Origin: Planctomycetota bacterium
GTDB taxonomy: Bacteria; Planctomycetota; UBA1135; GCA-002686595
Direction: 5' to 3'
Length of the DNA: 64,000 bases
NCBI GenBank assembly: GCA_016712565.1
Contig: JADJQU010000001.1
Location: 310,001 to 374,000, forward strand
The position numbers and the translations under genes are program-made. Each line of letters begins with the position of its first letter. The first letter of the stretch is position 1. Of this stretch, positions 18,072 through 25,886 are shown piece after piece. Under the pieces are notes generated by a model. It saw only the letters and a program-made list of their open reading frames with translations, searched no databases and was not told where the DNA came from.

Positions 18072-19430
18072 ATGGATCGAGAAGTGAACCGCCGCATTTT
18101 GGTCATTGACGACAACGTCGCGATCCACGCGGACTTCCAAAAGACCCTGGGCGCCCAGGCGGCGGAGTCCGCGAGCTTCGCGGACGCCGAGTCCGCGCTG
18201 TTCGACGAGGCCTCATCCGCCCCCGCGTCCGTCGACGTCGCCGGCGGCTTCGAGGTGGACTTTGCTTCCCAGGGCAAGCAGGGCTGGGAGATGCTCCAGG
18301 CCGCCCGGGCTGCCGGTCGCCCCTACGCTCTGGCCTTCGTGGACGTGCGCATGCCGCCGGGCTGGGACGGCGTGGAAACCCTGGAAAAGCTCTGGGCCGT
18401 GGACGGCGAACTGCAGGCCGTCCTCTGCACCGCCTTCGCCGACTACACCTGGCAGGAGATGGTCGGTCGGCTGGGCCGCAGCGACGGTCTCTTGATCCTG
18501 AAGAAGCCCTTCGATCCCATCGAGGTGCGCCAGATGGCGTCGGCCTTGACGGAGAAATGGAACTCCGCCAAGCGCGAGCGCCTGAATCTGGAGGCTGTCC
18601 AAAGGGCGGAATCGGAGGCGCTGGCCTACGCGGCCTCCCTGGAGACCCTGAACCGCGCCCTGGTCACCTCGCGGCAAGCTGCGGAATCGACGGCGGCCGC
18701 CAAGTCCGAGCTTCTGCGGCACCTGGCGCGGCGTCTGTTCGTTCCCATGGAGCGCGTGCTGGGCACCGCCGAGCACCTGGGCGCGGCGCGGAGCCAGAAC
18801 CAGGAGGAGCTGCTGGAGCGCCTGGGAGAGCTCTGCCGCGAAGGCGGCGACCTGCGCAAGGGGCTGCGCGACGTGCTCGACCTCTCCGAGCTCGAGGCCG
18901 GGACCATTCAACTGGAGTGCGTGGAGTTCTCGCCGCGCTCCGTGGCCGCCGCGGCACTGGAGTCGTCGCGCGCCAGGAAACCGGACCGGGCCCTGGAGCT
19001 GCGCCTGGAATGCGCCCGCGATCTGCCCGCAACCGCCTGGGGCGACCCCCAGCGAATCGGCCAGATCCTGCGCCACCTGGTCGACAACGCCATGGAGGTC
19101 ACGCCCGACCACGGCTGCGTGCGGCTCGTGGCGGGCATCACCGGCCGGGACGGCCCAGCGGAGGGGGAGCTGTGCTTCGAGGTGATCGACGCCGGCCCGG
19201 GTCTCTCGCGGGATCAAGAGGGGCTGTTGTTCGAGCCCTTCGGAGGCGGTCGGGCGGAGGAGCCGGCACGGGCCGGACGAATCGGGCTGGGCCTGCCCGT
19301 GTCCAAGCGCGTGGCCCAGCGGCTGGGCGGCGACCTGACCCTGGAGCACAGCGATCAGGGTGGCTCGAGATTCACGCTGACCGTCAAGTCCGCGGCCCCT
19401 TGGGAGCGCCGATCGGCCTCCGCGGGTTGA
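18072..19430 (+). CDS. Receiver-histidine-kinase hybrid with a degenerate H-box
   Basis: 452 residues from ATG 18072. The receiver domain spans about residues 8-160, with acidic pocket ILVIDDN and phosphoacceptor Asp91 in AFVDVRMPPGWDG. The conserved Lys is in ILKKPFDP. A roughly 50-residue insert rich in Ala/Ser/Glu lies inside the receiver. A coiled coil leads to the dimerisation region, where the usual SHEIRTP reads ARRLFVP. Arg220 therefore replaces the phosphoacceptor His. The ATPase domain retains HLVDNAMEVT, DAGPGLSRD and RIGLGLPVSKRVA. The protein may accept phosphate from the CHASE4 kinase but probably cannot autophosphorylate at the usual site. Confidence 0.88.
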   Translation: MDREVNRRILVIDDNVAIHADFQKTLGAQAAESASFADAESALFDEASSAPASVDVAGGFEVDFASQGKQGWEMLQAARAAGRPYALAFVDVRMPPGWDGVETLEKLWAVDGELQAVLCTAFADYTWQEMVGRLGRSDGLLILKKPFDPIEVRQMASALTEKWNSAKRERLNLEAVQRAESEALAYAASLETLNRALVTSRQAAESTAAAKSELLRHLARRLFVPMERVLGTAEHLGAARSQNQEELLERLGELCREGGDLRKGLRDVLDLSELEAGTIQLECVEFSPRSVAAAALESSRARKPDRALELRLECARDLPATAWGDPQRIGQILRHLVDNAMEVTPDHGCVRLVAGITGRDGPAEGELCFEVIDAGPGLSRDQEGLLFEPFGGGRAEEPARAGRIGLGLPVSKRVAQRLGGDLTLEHSDQGGSRFTLTVKSAAPWERRSASAG

Positions 19431-19459
19431 TTCGCCCGAGCCGCTGATCCGGCGCGAAG

Positions 19460-21229
19460 TCAGGCCGCGAAGGCCTGGGGCACCGCGCCCGAGAGCAGCC
19501 CTGCAAACTCCTCGGCGGGCACCGGGCGACTCACCAGGTAACCCTGGATCTGATCGCACTGCAGAATGCGCAGGAGCGCCAATTGGCTGCGGGTTTCGAC
19601 GCCTTCGGCAACCACCGAGAGCTTCAGGCTGCGGCACATCAGGATGATCGCGGTGACCAGGGCCGAGTCGGCGCTCGACGTGGCCAATTCGCGAATGAAG
19701 GACTGATCGATCTTGATCGTGTCCAGCGGCAGGCGCTTCAGGTAGGACAGCGAGGAATAGCCCGTGCCGAAGTCGTCCACCGAGAGGTGCACGCCCATGT
19801 CGCGGAAGCGCTTCAGCTGGGCGATGGCGGCGTCGAGGCGCGACATGAACAGCGTTTCGGTGATCTCGAACTCGAGCCAGCGCGCATCCAGGCCTGTTTC
19901 CTGCAGCACCCGTTCCACGCTCTCGAACAGGCCCGGCTGACGGAACTGGACCGGCGAAAGGTTGACGGAGATGCGCAGGGGGGCGAAGCCGGCCTGCTGC
20001 CAGCTCTTGTTCTGGCGGCAGGCCTCGCGCAGGATCCACTCGCCCAGGGGGACGATCAGGCCGGTCTCCTCGGCCAGGGGCACGAATTCGAGCGGCGAGA
20101 TTCTGCCCCGCTCGGGGTGGAACCAGCGCACCAGGGCCTCGGCGCCCACGATGCGCCCGCTCTGGATCTCGACCTGGGGCTGGTAGTGCAGCGCGAATTG
20201 CCCGCGCTCCAGGGCATGGCGCAAATCCACCTCCAGGGCCAGCCGCTTGGCGGCGCGATGGTCCAGGGCCGGCGTGTAGTACAGGGGCACCGCGGCCCGC
20301 TCCTGCTTGGCGCAGTAGGCGGCCTTCTCGGCGGCCTCCAGCAGGCCTTCCGCGGAGAGCGCGAGGTCAGGAAAGCAGGCGATGCCGATGCTGACGGCCA
20401 GGCACGTCTCGCGGCCGCCCACCACGAACGGCTCGGCCATCAAGTCCAGGATGCGCTGGCCCACCTTGGCGACGTCCGAGGGGTCCTGGACGTCGCGCAG
20501 CATCACGCAGAATTCGTCGCCTCGCAGGCGCGCGAAGCGCACGTCCGCCGCCGCGCAGCCCAGACGAGCCAGCACGTCGTGGTCGCGGATGCCGACGCGC
20601 AGGCGGCGCGCCACGTCGGCCAGCAGGGCCTCGCAGGCGTCTTCGCCCTGGCCCGCCGTGAGTTCCTTGAAGCGCACGAGTTCGGCGCACAGGACGGCCG
20701 CGTGGCGACCCTTGGCGGCGCTCTGTTCCATGGCCACGCGCAGCTGCGACAGGAGGCCGCCGATTTCCGACGGCCCAGGCGAGAGGGCTGACTCCCCGGC
20801 GGGCTCCGGGGATGCGGCCGCTGCGACCCCGCGCAGGGCGAAGCGCAGCCTCAGGGCCAGCTCGACGCCGCCCAACGGCAACGCGGCGAATTCGGTCGCG
20901 CCCACGTCGAAGGCTCGCTCGATCGCGGCCGTGTCGCCTTGGGCGGTCAGGAGCAGCACCACGCGAGGAGCCCCCCGCCGACGCAGGCTGGCGCAGGCGG
21001 CCAGCGCGGCCGGATCCGCGTCCGCGGGCCCGAGCACCAGGGCGTCCGGCTCGAGGCGCTCCAGGGCCGAGAGCGCGGCCGCGGCATCCGCGGCCAGTGC
21101 GACTCGCCAGCCCGCGCGCTCCAGCTCCAGGTGCAACTTCGCCCGCAGAGCCGCCTGGGCCGCGGCCAGCAGCACCAGAGGTGCCGTGCGCTGGGCGGGG
21201 CCCGCGGGCGTGGGCGGGGATTGGTCCAT
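19460..21229 (-). CDS. Degenerate receiver-GGDEF-EAL cyclic-di-GMP protein
   Basis: 589 residues from ATG 21229. The N-terminal receiver-like domain has lost the acceptor Asp (ALVLGPADAD) and the Lys (PLGGVEL). The GGDEF domain carries RGDEF in place of GGDEF, so cyclase activity is doubtful. The EAL domain appears complete: GAEALVRW, SVNLSPVQF, FEITETLF, VDDFGTGYSSL, TIKIDQSFI and VVAEGVETRSQL. The likely activity is hydrolysis of c-di-GMP to pGpG, with the GGDEF part as a GTP sensor. It converges with the kinase/receiver operon with only 29 nt between stops. That operon and this enzyme could act in one pathway, but that is inference. Confidence 0.9.
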   Translation of the reverse strand: MDQSPPTPAGPAQRTAPLVLLAAAQAALRAKLHLELERAGWRVALAADAAAALSALERLEPDALVLGPADADPAALAACASLRRRGAPRVVLLLTAQGDTAAIERAFDVGATEFAALPLGGVELALRLRFALRGVAAAASPEPAGESALSPGPSEIGGLLSQLRVAMEQSAAKGRHAAVLCAELVRFKELTAGQGEDACEALLADVARRLRVGIRDHDVLARLGCAAADVRFARLRGDEFCVMLRDVQDPSDVAKVGQRILDLMAEPFVVGGRETCLAVSIGIACFPDLALSAEGLLEAAEKAAYCAKQERAAVPLYYTPALDHRAAKRLALEVDLRHALERGQFALHYQPQVEIQSGRIVGAEALVRWFHPERGRISPLEFVPLAEETGLIVPLGEWILREACRQNKSWQQAGFAPLRISVNLSPVQFRQPGLFESVERVLQETGLDARWLEFEITETLFMSRLDAAIAQLKRFRDMGVHLSVDDFGTGYSSLSYLKRLPLDTIKIDQSFIRELATSSADSALVTAIILMCRSLKLSVVAEGVETRSQLALLRILQCDQIQGYLVSRPVPAEEFAGLLSGAVPQAFAA

Positions 21230-21487
21230 GGGGCAACGGCGATTCTCGGCCGTTGCCGAGCCAGTTCTGAAACGGGGCCGATTCCCGTGGGCCTTGGGCT
21301 CCCCCGAGAGCTCCTGTCTCCCCACCCGCGCGGTGCTGCAACGCCGCTTCAGCCCGCGACCGGTTCCCTCGAGCCTTTCCCCGCGCGTTCCGGCGTGGGA
21401 CCCCCCTGAAGAGAGTTCCCACCTCGCAGGGCCTCCAGTCGTCCGTGGGCACCCGTCGAAAGCCCTGCACACCCAAGGAGGCTCCCC

Positions 21488-22144
21488 ATGCGCTGGTTCG
21501 CGTCCGCAGTCCTGCTCGCCTCGCTCGCCGCCTGCGGTTCCCATGTGGACCCCGAGCTGGCTCCCCTGGCCCACGCACCGATCGTGGTGGGGGAAGAGGG
21601 CGTGGCCCTGGGTGACCTCGTGTTGGGCCGCACGACCCTGGGCGAGGTTCATGATCGCTTCGGCGCCGAGAGGGTCAGCGGGGTCGTCGCCGACCAGATG
21701 GGCATCGAGCTGGAGTACGTCGATGGCGAACTCGCGCTGCTCTTCCTCTATGAAGCCAATCCGCGGGAAGACGAGGAGGTCGATGCGTGGCGTTCCGCTC
21801 CTCGCGACCTCACGGCCTTCCTTCTGGGCAACGATTTTCGCAGGGGCATGTTGCTCGCGAGCGTCAGCGTGGTTGCCGACGGGACGCGGGAAAGCACGTT
21901 TCACCAGGGAGCCCTGGCCTGTGGTGTGAAGCTCCTCGATCCGCTGTTGGAGTCCGTGGCCCGCATGGGCGTGCTCCCCAGCCGCGAGCGACCGCCCATG
22001 CTGGCGGGCATGTCGCCCAACCTGCCGCGCGAGAAGGCCTGCTTCCCCGACCTGGGCCTCGTGCTCTACGGCGAGGGCGAGCCCGACCCGGAAACGCCCT
22101 CGCGCGTGACGCGCATCACCCTGTTTCTGCCCCAAGAGCCCTAG
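21488..22144 (+). CDS. Hypothetical lipoprotein
   Basis: 218 residues. A strong ribosome-binding site AAGGAGG lies 6 nt before ATG 21488. The signal peptide ends in a lipobox (LLASLAACGSH). The mature part has LGRTTLGEVHDRFGAERV and MGIELEYVDGELALLFLYE, resembling proteins with beta-rich SmpA/BamE-like folds, but the match is too weak to name. Divergent from the GGDEF-EAL gene (258 nt apart). The tandem repeat array starts directly after its stop codon. Confidence 0.75.
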   Translation: MRWFASAVLLASLAACGSHVDPELAPLAHAPIVVGEEGVALGDLVLGRTTLGEVHDRFGAERVSGVVADQMGIELEYVDGELALLFLYEANPREDEEVDAWRSAPRDLTAFLLGNDFRRGMLLASVSVVADGTRESTFHQGALACGVKLLDPLLESVARMGVLPSRERPPMLAGMSPNLPREKACFPDLGLVLYGEGEPDPETPSRVTRITLFLPQEP

Positions 22145-22145
22145 C

Positions 22146-22850
22146 GGCCCGCAGAAAAACCCACTGCCGCGTGCGAGCGTGCTTCGGCGCCCCTGCGTCG
22201 CGCTCGGCAATGGGTGCTCAGCGGCCAGGACGGCCGCCTGCGGGCCGATCTCGGTCGCTCTCCTTGGCTCGCCTTCCCACGCCCGCCCTCGCGACGGAGG
22301 TTCTCAGCGAACGGCTGGCCGCCCGCGGAAGGCCCACTGCCGCGGCCGAGCATGCTTTGGCGCCCCTGCGTCGCGCTCGGCAATGGGTGCTCAGCGGTCA
22401 GGAAGGCCGCCTGCGGGCCGATTTTTTGGCGCTCTCCTTGGCTCGCCTTCCCACGCCTGCCCTCGCGACGGGAGTTTTTCAGCGAACGGCTGGCCGCCCG
22501 CGGAAGACCCACTGCCGCGGCCGAGCGTGCTTCGGCGCCCCCGCGTTGCGCTCGGCAATGGGTGCTCAGCGGCCAGGACGGCCGCCTGCGCGCCGATTTT
22601 CGGCGCTCTCCTTGGCTCGCCTTCCCACGCCCGCCCTCGCGACGGCAGTTTTTCAGCGAACGGCTGGCCGCCCGCGGAAGGCCCACTGCCGCGGCCGAGC
22701 GTGCTTCGGGGCCCCAGCGTCGCGCTCGGCAATGGGTGCTCAGCGGCCAGGACGGCCGCCTGCGCGCCGATTTTCGGCGCTCTCCTTGGCTCGCCTTCCC
22801 ACGCCCGCCCTCGCGACGGCAGTTGTTCAGCGCCCGGCTTGCCGCCCGCG
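22146..22850. repeat. Tandem array of four ~174-bp repeats
   Basis: Four direct copies, marked by the anchor CCCACTGCCGCG at 22160, 22333, 22508 and 22682 (spacings 173, 175, 174). The spacing breaks reading frame between units, so the array is probably not coding although frames stay open. Units 2-4 contain a hairpin GCCGAGC...GCTCGGC. All units contain GCGGCCAGGACGGCCGC-type stems; in unit 2 a C-to-T change keeps a G-T pair. A truncated piece (GGGCCCACTGCGG) follows near 22890. A diverged copy lies at 24119-24293. Probably a mobile or structured intergenic repeat family. Confidence 0.85.
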
Positions 22851-23031
22851 GACGGAGGGGGGCCATCCCCCGGGGCGGTGAACCGGGGCCCACTGCGGAA
22901 TCGGTCGCGCGAACTTGGGGACTTTGCCCCATGTGCGCGGACCTCTGAAGGTCGACATTAACGGGCTGATTCAGAACTGCGTCGACCCAGTGGGCCCGCC
23001 CGCGGCTCCCAGGCGGCCACCCGTTGCGACC

Positions 23032-23922
23032 ATGAGCGTCCTGCCTCTCCCGGGGTTCCATGAACCCGTCAGCTCCCTGGCCCACCTCGGCGGGGCCCTG
23101 GCCTTCGGGCTGCTCTCGATCCCCCTGCTGCGCCGGGCCCGCGGGGAAGGCCTGCGGGTGGTGTTCTTCAGCCTCTACGCCGCCTCCTGCGTGCTCCTGC
23201 TCTCCATGAGCGGCGTGTTCCACATGTTGCCGGAGCCCGGGGGCGCCCGCGCCGTGCTCGGCCGGCTCGACAAGGCGGCCATCTTCGTGTTGATCGCGGG
23301 CACCCACACGCCGGTCCACGGGTTGTTCTTCCGCGGCGCGGCGCGCTGGGTTGTCCTGATCGCCATGTGGAGCGCCGTGGCCGTGGGCATCACCTTCTTC
23401 ACCGTGTTCTACGATCACCTGCCGCGGGGGCTCGGCACCGGGATCTACTTGCTCCTGGGTTGGCTGGCAAGCCTGTCGGGGCTGGTGCTCTGGCGCAGCC
23501 TGGGGACGGCCCAGGTGTCGTTGTTGCTGGCCGGCGGCGTCGCCTACTCGATCGGAGCGATTCTGCTGGGGCTCGACTGGCCGAACCTCGTGCCCGGCCT
23601 CTTCGGCGCCCACGAACTGTGGCACATGGCCGTGCTCGCGGGCATGGGCCTGCACTGGGTGTTCCTGTTCAAGCACGCCAGGCAGCCCACCCAAGGGCCC
23701 AGCCTCCCCGCCGCGCGGGCCGTTGCTGCACAGGTCGCCGCCGCGATCTTGGCTTTCCTCGGCTCGTCCGGGCAGCCCCGGCCGCGTGGAGCGGTCCCCC
23801 CGCGCGGGGGGGGCGGGGGGGGGGGGGGGGCCCTGGCTTGGCTTCTGTTGGGCCTAAGGGGCATGCTAATCGAGCGCCCCCCGCCGCCGCCCCCCACCCA
23901 CGCGAGAAACACCGACCTGTAG
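23032..23922 (+). CDS. Hemolysin III family membrane protein (PAQR superfamily)
   Basis: 296 residues from ATG 23032. Seven membrane helices with PAQR signatures: SLAHLGGALAFG near the start, SMSGVFHML in helix 2-3, RLDKAAIFVLIAGTHTP, and the C-terminal GAHELWHMAVLAGMGLH. These Ser/His/Asp/His positions form the metal site of the family. The family is linked to lipid homeostasis and, in some pathogens, pore formation; bacterial function is unclear. Normal members end near residue 225. Here the frame continues through a G8-C-G16 tract (23806-23830) into a Pro-rich tail, so the true C-terminus is uncertain. Confidence 0.85.
   Translation: MSVLPLPGFHEPVSSLAHLGGALAFGLLSIPLLRRARGEGLRVVFFSLYAASCVLLLSMSGVFHMLPEPGGARAVLGRLDKAAIFVLIAGTHTPVHGLFFRGAARWVVLIAMWSAVAVGITFFTVFYDHLPRGLGTGIYLLLGWLASLSGLVLWRSLGTAQVSLLLAGGVAYSIGAILLGLDWPNLVPGLFGAHELWHMAVLAGMGLHWVFLFKHARQPTQGPSLPAARAVAAQVAAAILAFLGSSGQPRPRGAVPPRGGGGGGGGALAWLLLGLRGMLIERPPPPPPTHARNTDL
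23806..23830 (+). repeat. Poly-G tract G8-C-G16
   Basis: Eight G, one C, then sixteen G inside the 3' part of the hemolysin III frame. It encodes a run of glycines. Such tracts slip during replication and are also a frequent sequencing or assembly artefact. Change in length by one would alter the protein tail. Confidence 0.8.
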
Positions 23923-24118
23923 GTAACAAACTTCACCATCAGCCGGTACCACTGTCCACCACTTCCCTCTCTACTTCATGGAACGCGACACTCCTGTCAA
24001 TATGGCGGTGTCTCCGGCAACATCCGAAGACGCGGACAACGGGCTGCAGCTCGTAGGGGAAGCTGTCATGCTCTCCATCGCCCGAACCGGCCTGTCCGTA
24101 CCACGACGGGGGCCTCCT
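23923..24118. other. Lower-GC intergenic stretch
   Basis: About 200 bases after the hemolysin III stop with visibly more A and T than its surroundings (for example TAGGTAACAAACTTCACCATC and CTCCTGTCAATATGG regions). No coding frame with recognisable similarity. Could be an island edge, a relic, or a join in the assembly next to the poly-G tract. Confidence 0.4.
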
Positions 24119-24293
24119 AGCCGCCCGTCCAAGAATCCCCTGCTGCGGCCCAGCGTGCTTCGGGGCTCCTGCGTCGCGCTCGGAAATCGGTGCAGGGCGG
24201 CCAGGAAGGCCGCCGTGCGCCGACCTCAGTCGCGCTCCTTGGCCCGCCTTCCCATGCTCGCCTTCGCTACGGGAGTTCTTCCGTGGACGGCTA
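24119..24293. repeat. Diverged fifth copy of the ~174-bp repeat
   Basis: Shares the order of conserved blocks with the array at 22146-22850: GCGTGCTTCGG, CTGCGTCGCGCTCGG, GGCGGCCAGGAAGGCCGCC, CTCCTTGG-CGCCTTCCCA and GGGAGTTCTTC. It ends exactly at the stop codon of the nitronate monooxygenase-like gene (24291-24293). The second hairpin is retained and even longer (7 bp). Confidence 0.7.
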
Positions 24294-25796
24294 GTCGAGC
24301 GGGAGCGCCGCGGGCTCTGGGCCGCGCAGGTAGTCGAGCACGTCGTCCGCGACGTAGCTGGTGCGGCCCCCCAGGAAGCGCGCGATCGAAACCAGGTCGT
24401 CGCCGCTGGTCACGATCGGAGGTTCGTCGCCCTGATCGCGCGGCTGGGCCATGCCCGCGGCGGCGATCAGCCCGTTGCAGAGGCAAGCGCGACCCGCGGT
24501 GTCCGCCGGGTCGCCCCCCGCGGCGCGGTAGCGCTCGATCGACTCGGCGGGGCAGCGAAATCCCACCCGTGTGTCGGCGCCCGCGCTGGCCCCTGCTTCG
24601 GCGGAGGCTCCGGCCAGGGCGAAGGCGGTGCGCAGGTAGCCCAGGTCGCACATGCGTCGGCGCTCGCGGCTCGGTTCGCGTCCTCCGTCCCAGGTCACGA
24701 CCTTGAATGGAAAGCCCGTGGGAGATGCGCGCGGATCCGTGTGCACGTCGATGTCGCCCGCGGCGGCGCGCTTCAACACCGTGCGCTTGAGCTCCGGCGC
24801 GAAGCCGGATTCCTCGCAGAACGCGAACAGGGTGCCCACCTGGATGCCCGCCGCGCCCGCCCCCAGCGCTTCGCGCAGGGCGCCGGGCCGCCCTTGTCCG
24901 CCCGCGAGCCAGAAGGGCAGGCCCAATTCCCCCAAGCTGCGCAGGTCCACCGCGTCACGGGTCCCGTAGACGGGTTCGCCGCGTTCGTTGAGCACCGTTT
25001 CGCCCCGGGGCGGCGCGTTGTGGCCGCCCGCCGTGGGCCCCTCGACCACCAGGCCGTTCACCTTCCCCGTGGACTTGCGCGCGAGCATCGAGGCCAGCGA
25101 GTGGCTGGACACGATGGCCAGGAAGTCCGGTCGCGGAACCTCCCGCGCGCCGCCCTCCCCGTGAAGCGCTGGATCGAACTCCACGTGGACGGGCGTCGTC
25201 GCTCCTTCCACGTCGAGCCGCAGGGCCGCGGGTTTGCCCCGTGCCAGGGCATCGAGGGCCCCGGGGATTTCCCGCGGGATGCCCGCACCCATCACCACGC
25301 AGTCGACGCCGGCCAGCATCGCGCCGTAGAGCAGCGGGAGATTGGGGAATTGGATCTTGGTCAGCAGGTTGATGCCGACCCGGCCGCCGTGGCCTTCCTT
25401 GGCCAGCTCGACCTCGACGAAGGCGGCCAGCATCTGCAGGCGCTCGCGCGCAAGATCCACGGTGTGACGGTAGAGGGGCAGCAACGCGTAGGGTTCGCCC
25501 TCGACCCGCCCCCCCGGCCGGAAGAAGCGCTTCAGGGTCTCGGCCGCCACGCGCGGCAGAGGAAAGCGCTCCATGGCCCGGCGCAGGTGCCCGCCCACGT
25601 CTCCGTCCTGCAGTCGGCGCACGAGCAGCGTGTCGAGGGCCGTGCCCGAGACCACACCCAACTCGCCGCGCAACGACACCGCCCGCGCAAGCCGCCACCC
25701 GGACACGGCCACGCCCATGCCGCCCTGAAGGATCCGAGGAGGCTTCTCGAGGGTCACGGGAACTCCGTCACGGACATTCGGGCCACTTGCTCTCAT
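24291..25796 (-). CDS. Nitronate monooxygenase (2-nitropropane dioxygenase) family protein
   Basis: 501 residues. FMN-binding TIM-barrel features: ILQGGMGVAVSGWRLARAVS at the start, then VGINLLTKIQFPNLPLLYGAMLAGVDCVVMGAG, the glycine-rich VEGPTAGGHNAPP with its His, LAGGQGRPGALREALGAGAAGIQVGTLF, and a C-terminal Cys motif GRACLCNGLIAAAGM. This is the longer subclass with an extra C-terminal CxC region, also seen near polyketide and lipid genes in other bacteria. Class reaction: flavin-dependent oxidation of nitronates, or a related enoyl reduction. The IS element lies 90 bp upstream of its start and could affect its promoter. The stop codon falls in the diverged repeat. Confidence 0.88.
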   Translation of the reverse strand: MRASGPNVRDGVPVTLEKPPRILQGGMGVAVSGWRLARAVSLRGELGVVSGTALDTLLVRRLQDGDVGGHLRRAMERFPLPRVAAETLKRFFRPGGRVEGEPYALLPLYRHTVDLARERLQMLAAFVEVELAKEGHGGRVGINLLTKIQFPNLPLLYGAMLAGVDCVVMGAGIPREIPGALDALARGKPAALRLDVEGATTPVHVEFDPALHGEGGAREVPRPDFLAIVSSHSLASMLARKSTGKVNGLVVEGPTAGGHNAPPRGETVLNERGEPVYGTRDAVDLRSLGELGLPFWLAGGQGRPGALREALGAGAAGIQVGTLFAFCEESGFAPELKRTVLKRAAAGDIDVHTDPRASPTGFPFKVVTWDGGREPSRERRRMCDLGYLRTAFALAGASAEAGASAGADTRVGFRCPAESIERYRAAGGDPADTAGRACLCNGLIAAAGMAQPRDQGDEPPIVTSGDDLVSIARFLGGRTSYVADDVLDYLRGPEPAALPLD

Positions 25797-25886
25797 CGCT
25801 GGCCATCGGACTGTTCAGGTTGACATGTCGGACGGCCCTCGGCCATGCGCGCTGTGGATCTCGGCCGGAGGCTGTCGTCAACGTCA

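Noticed and set aside
22146..22850. CRISPR array
   Set aside because: Units of about 174 bp are similar along the whole length with no short repeat/variable spacer pattern and no cas genes nearby.
22141..23694. Minus-strand frame through the repeat array and hemolysin III gene
   Set aside because: Repeats break frame between units and the region opposite hemolysin III is a shadow. Not a repeat protein.
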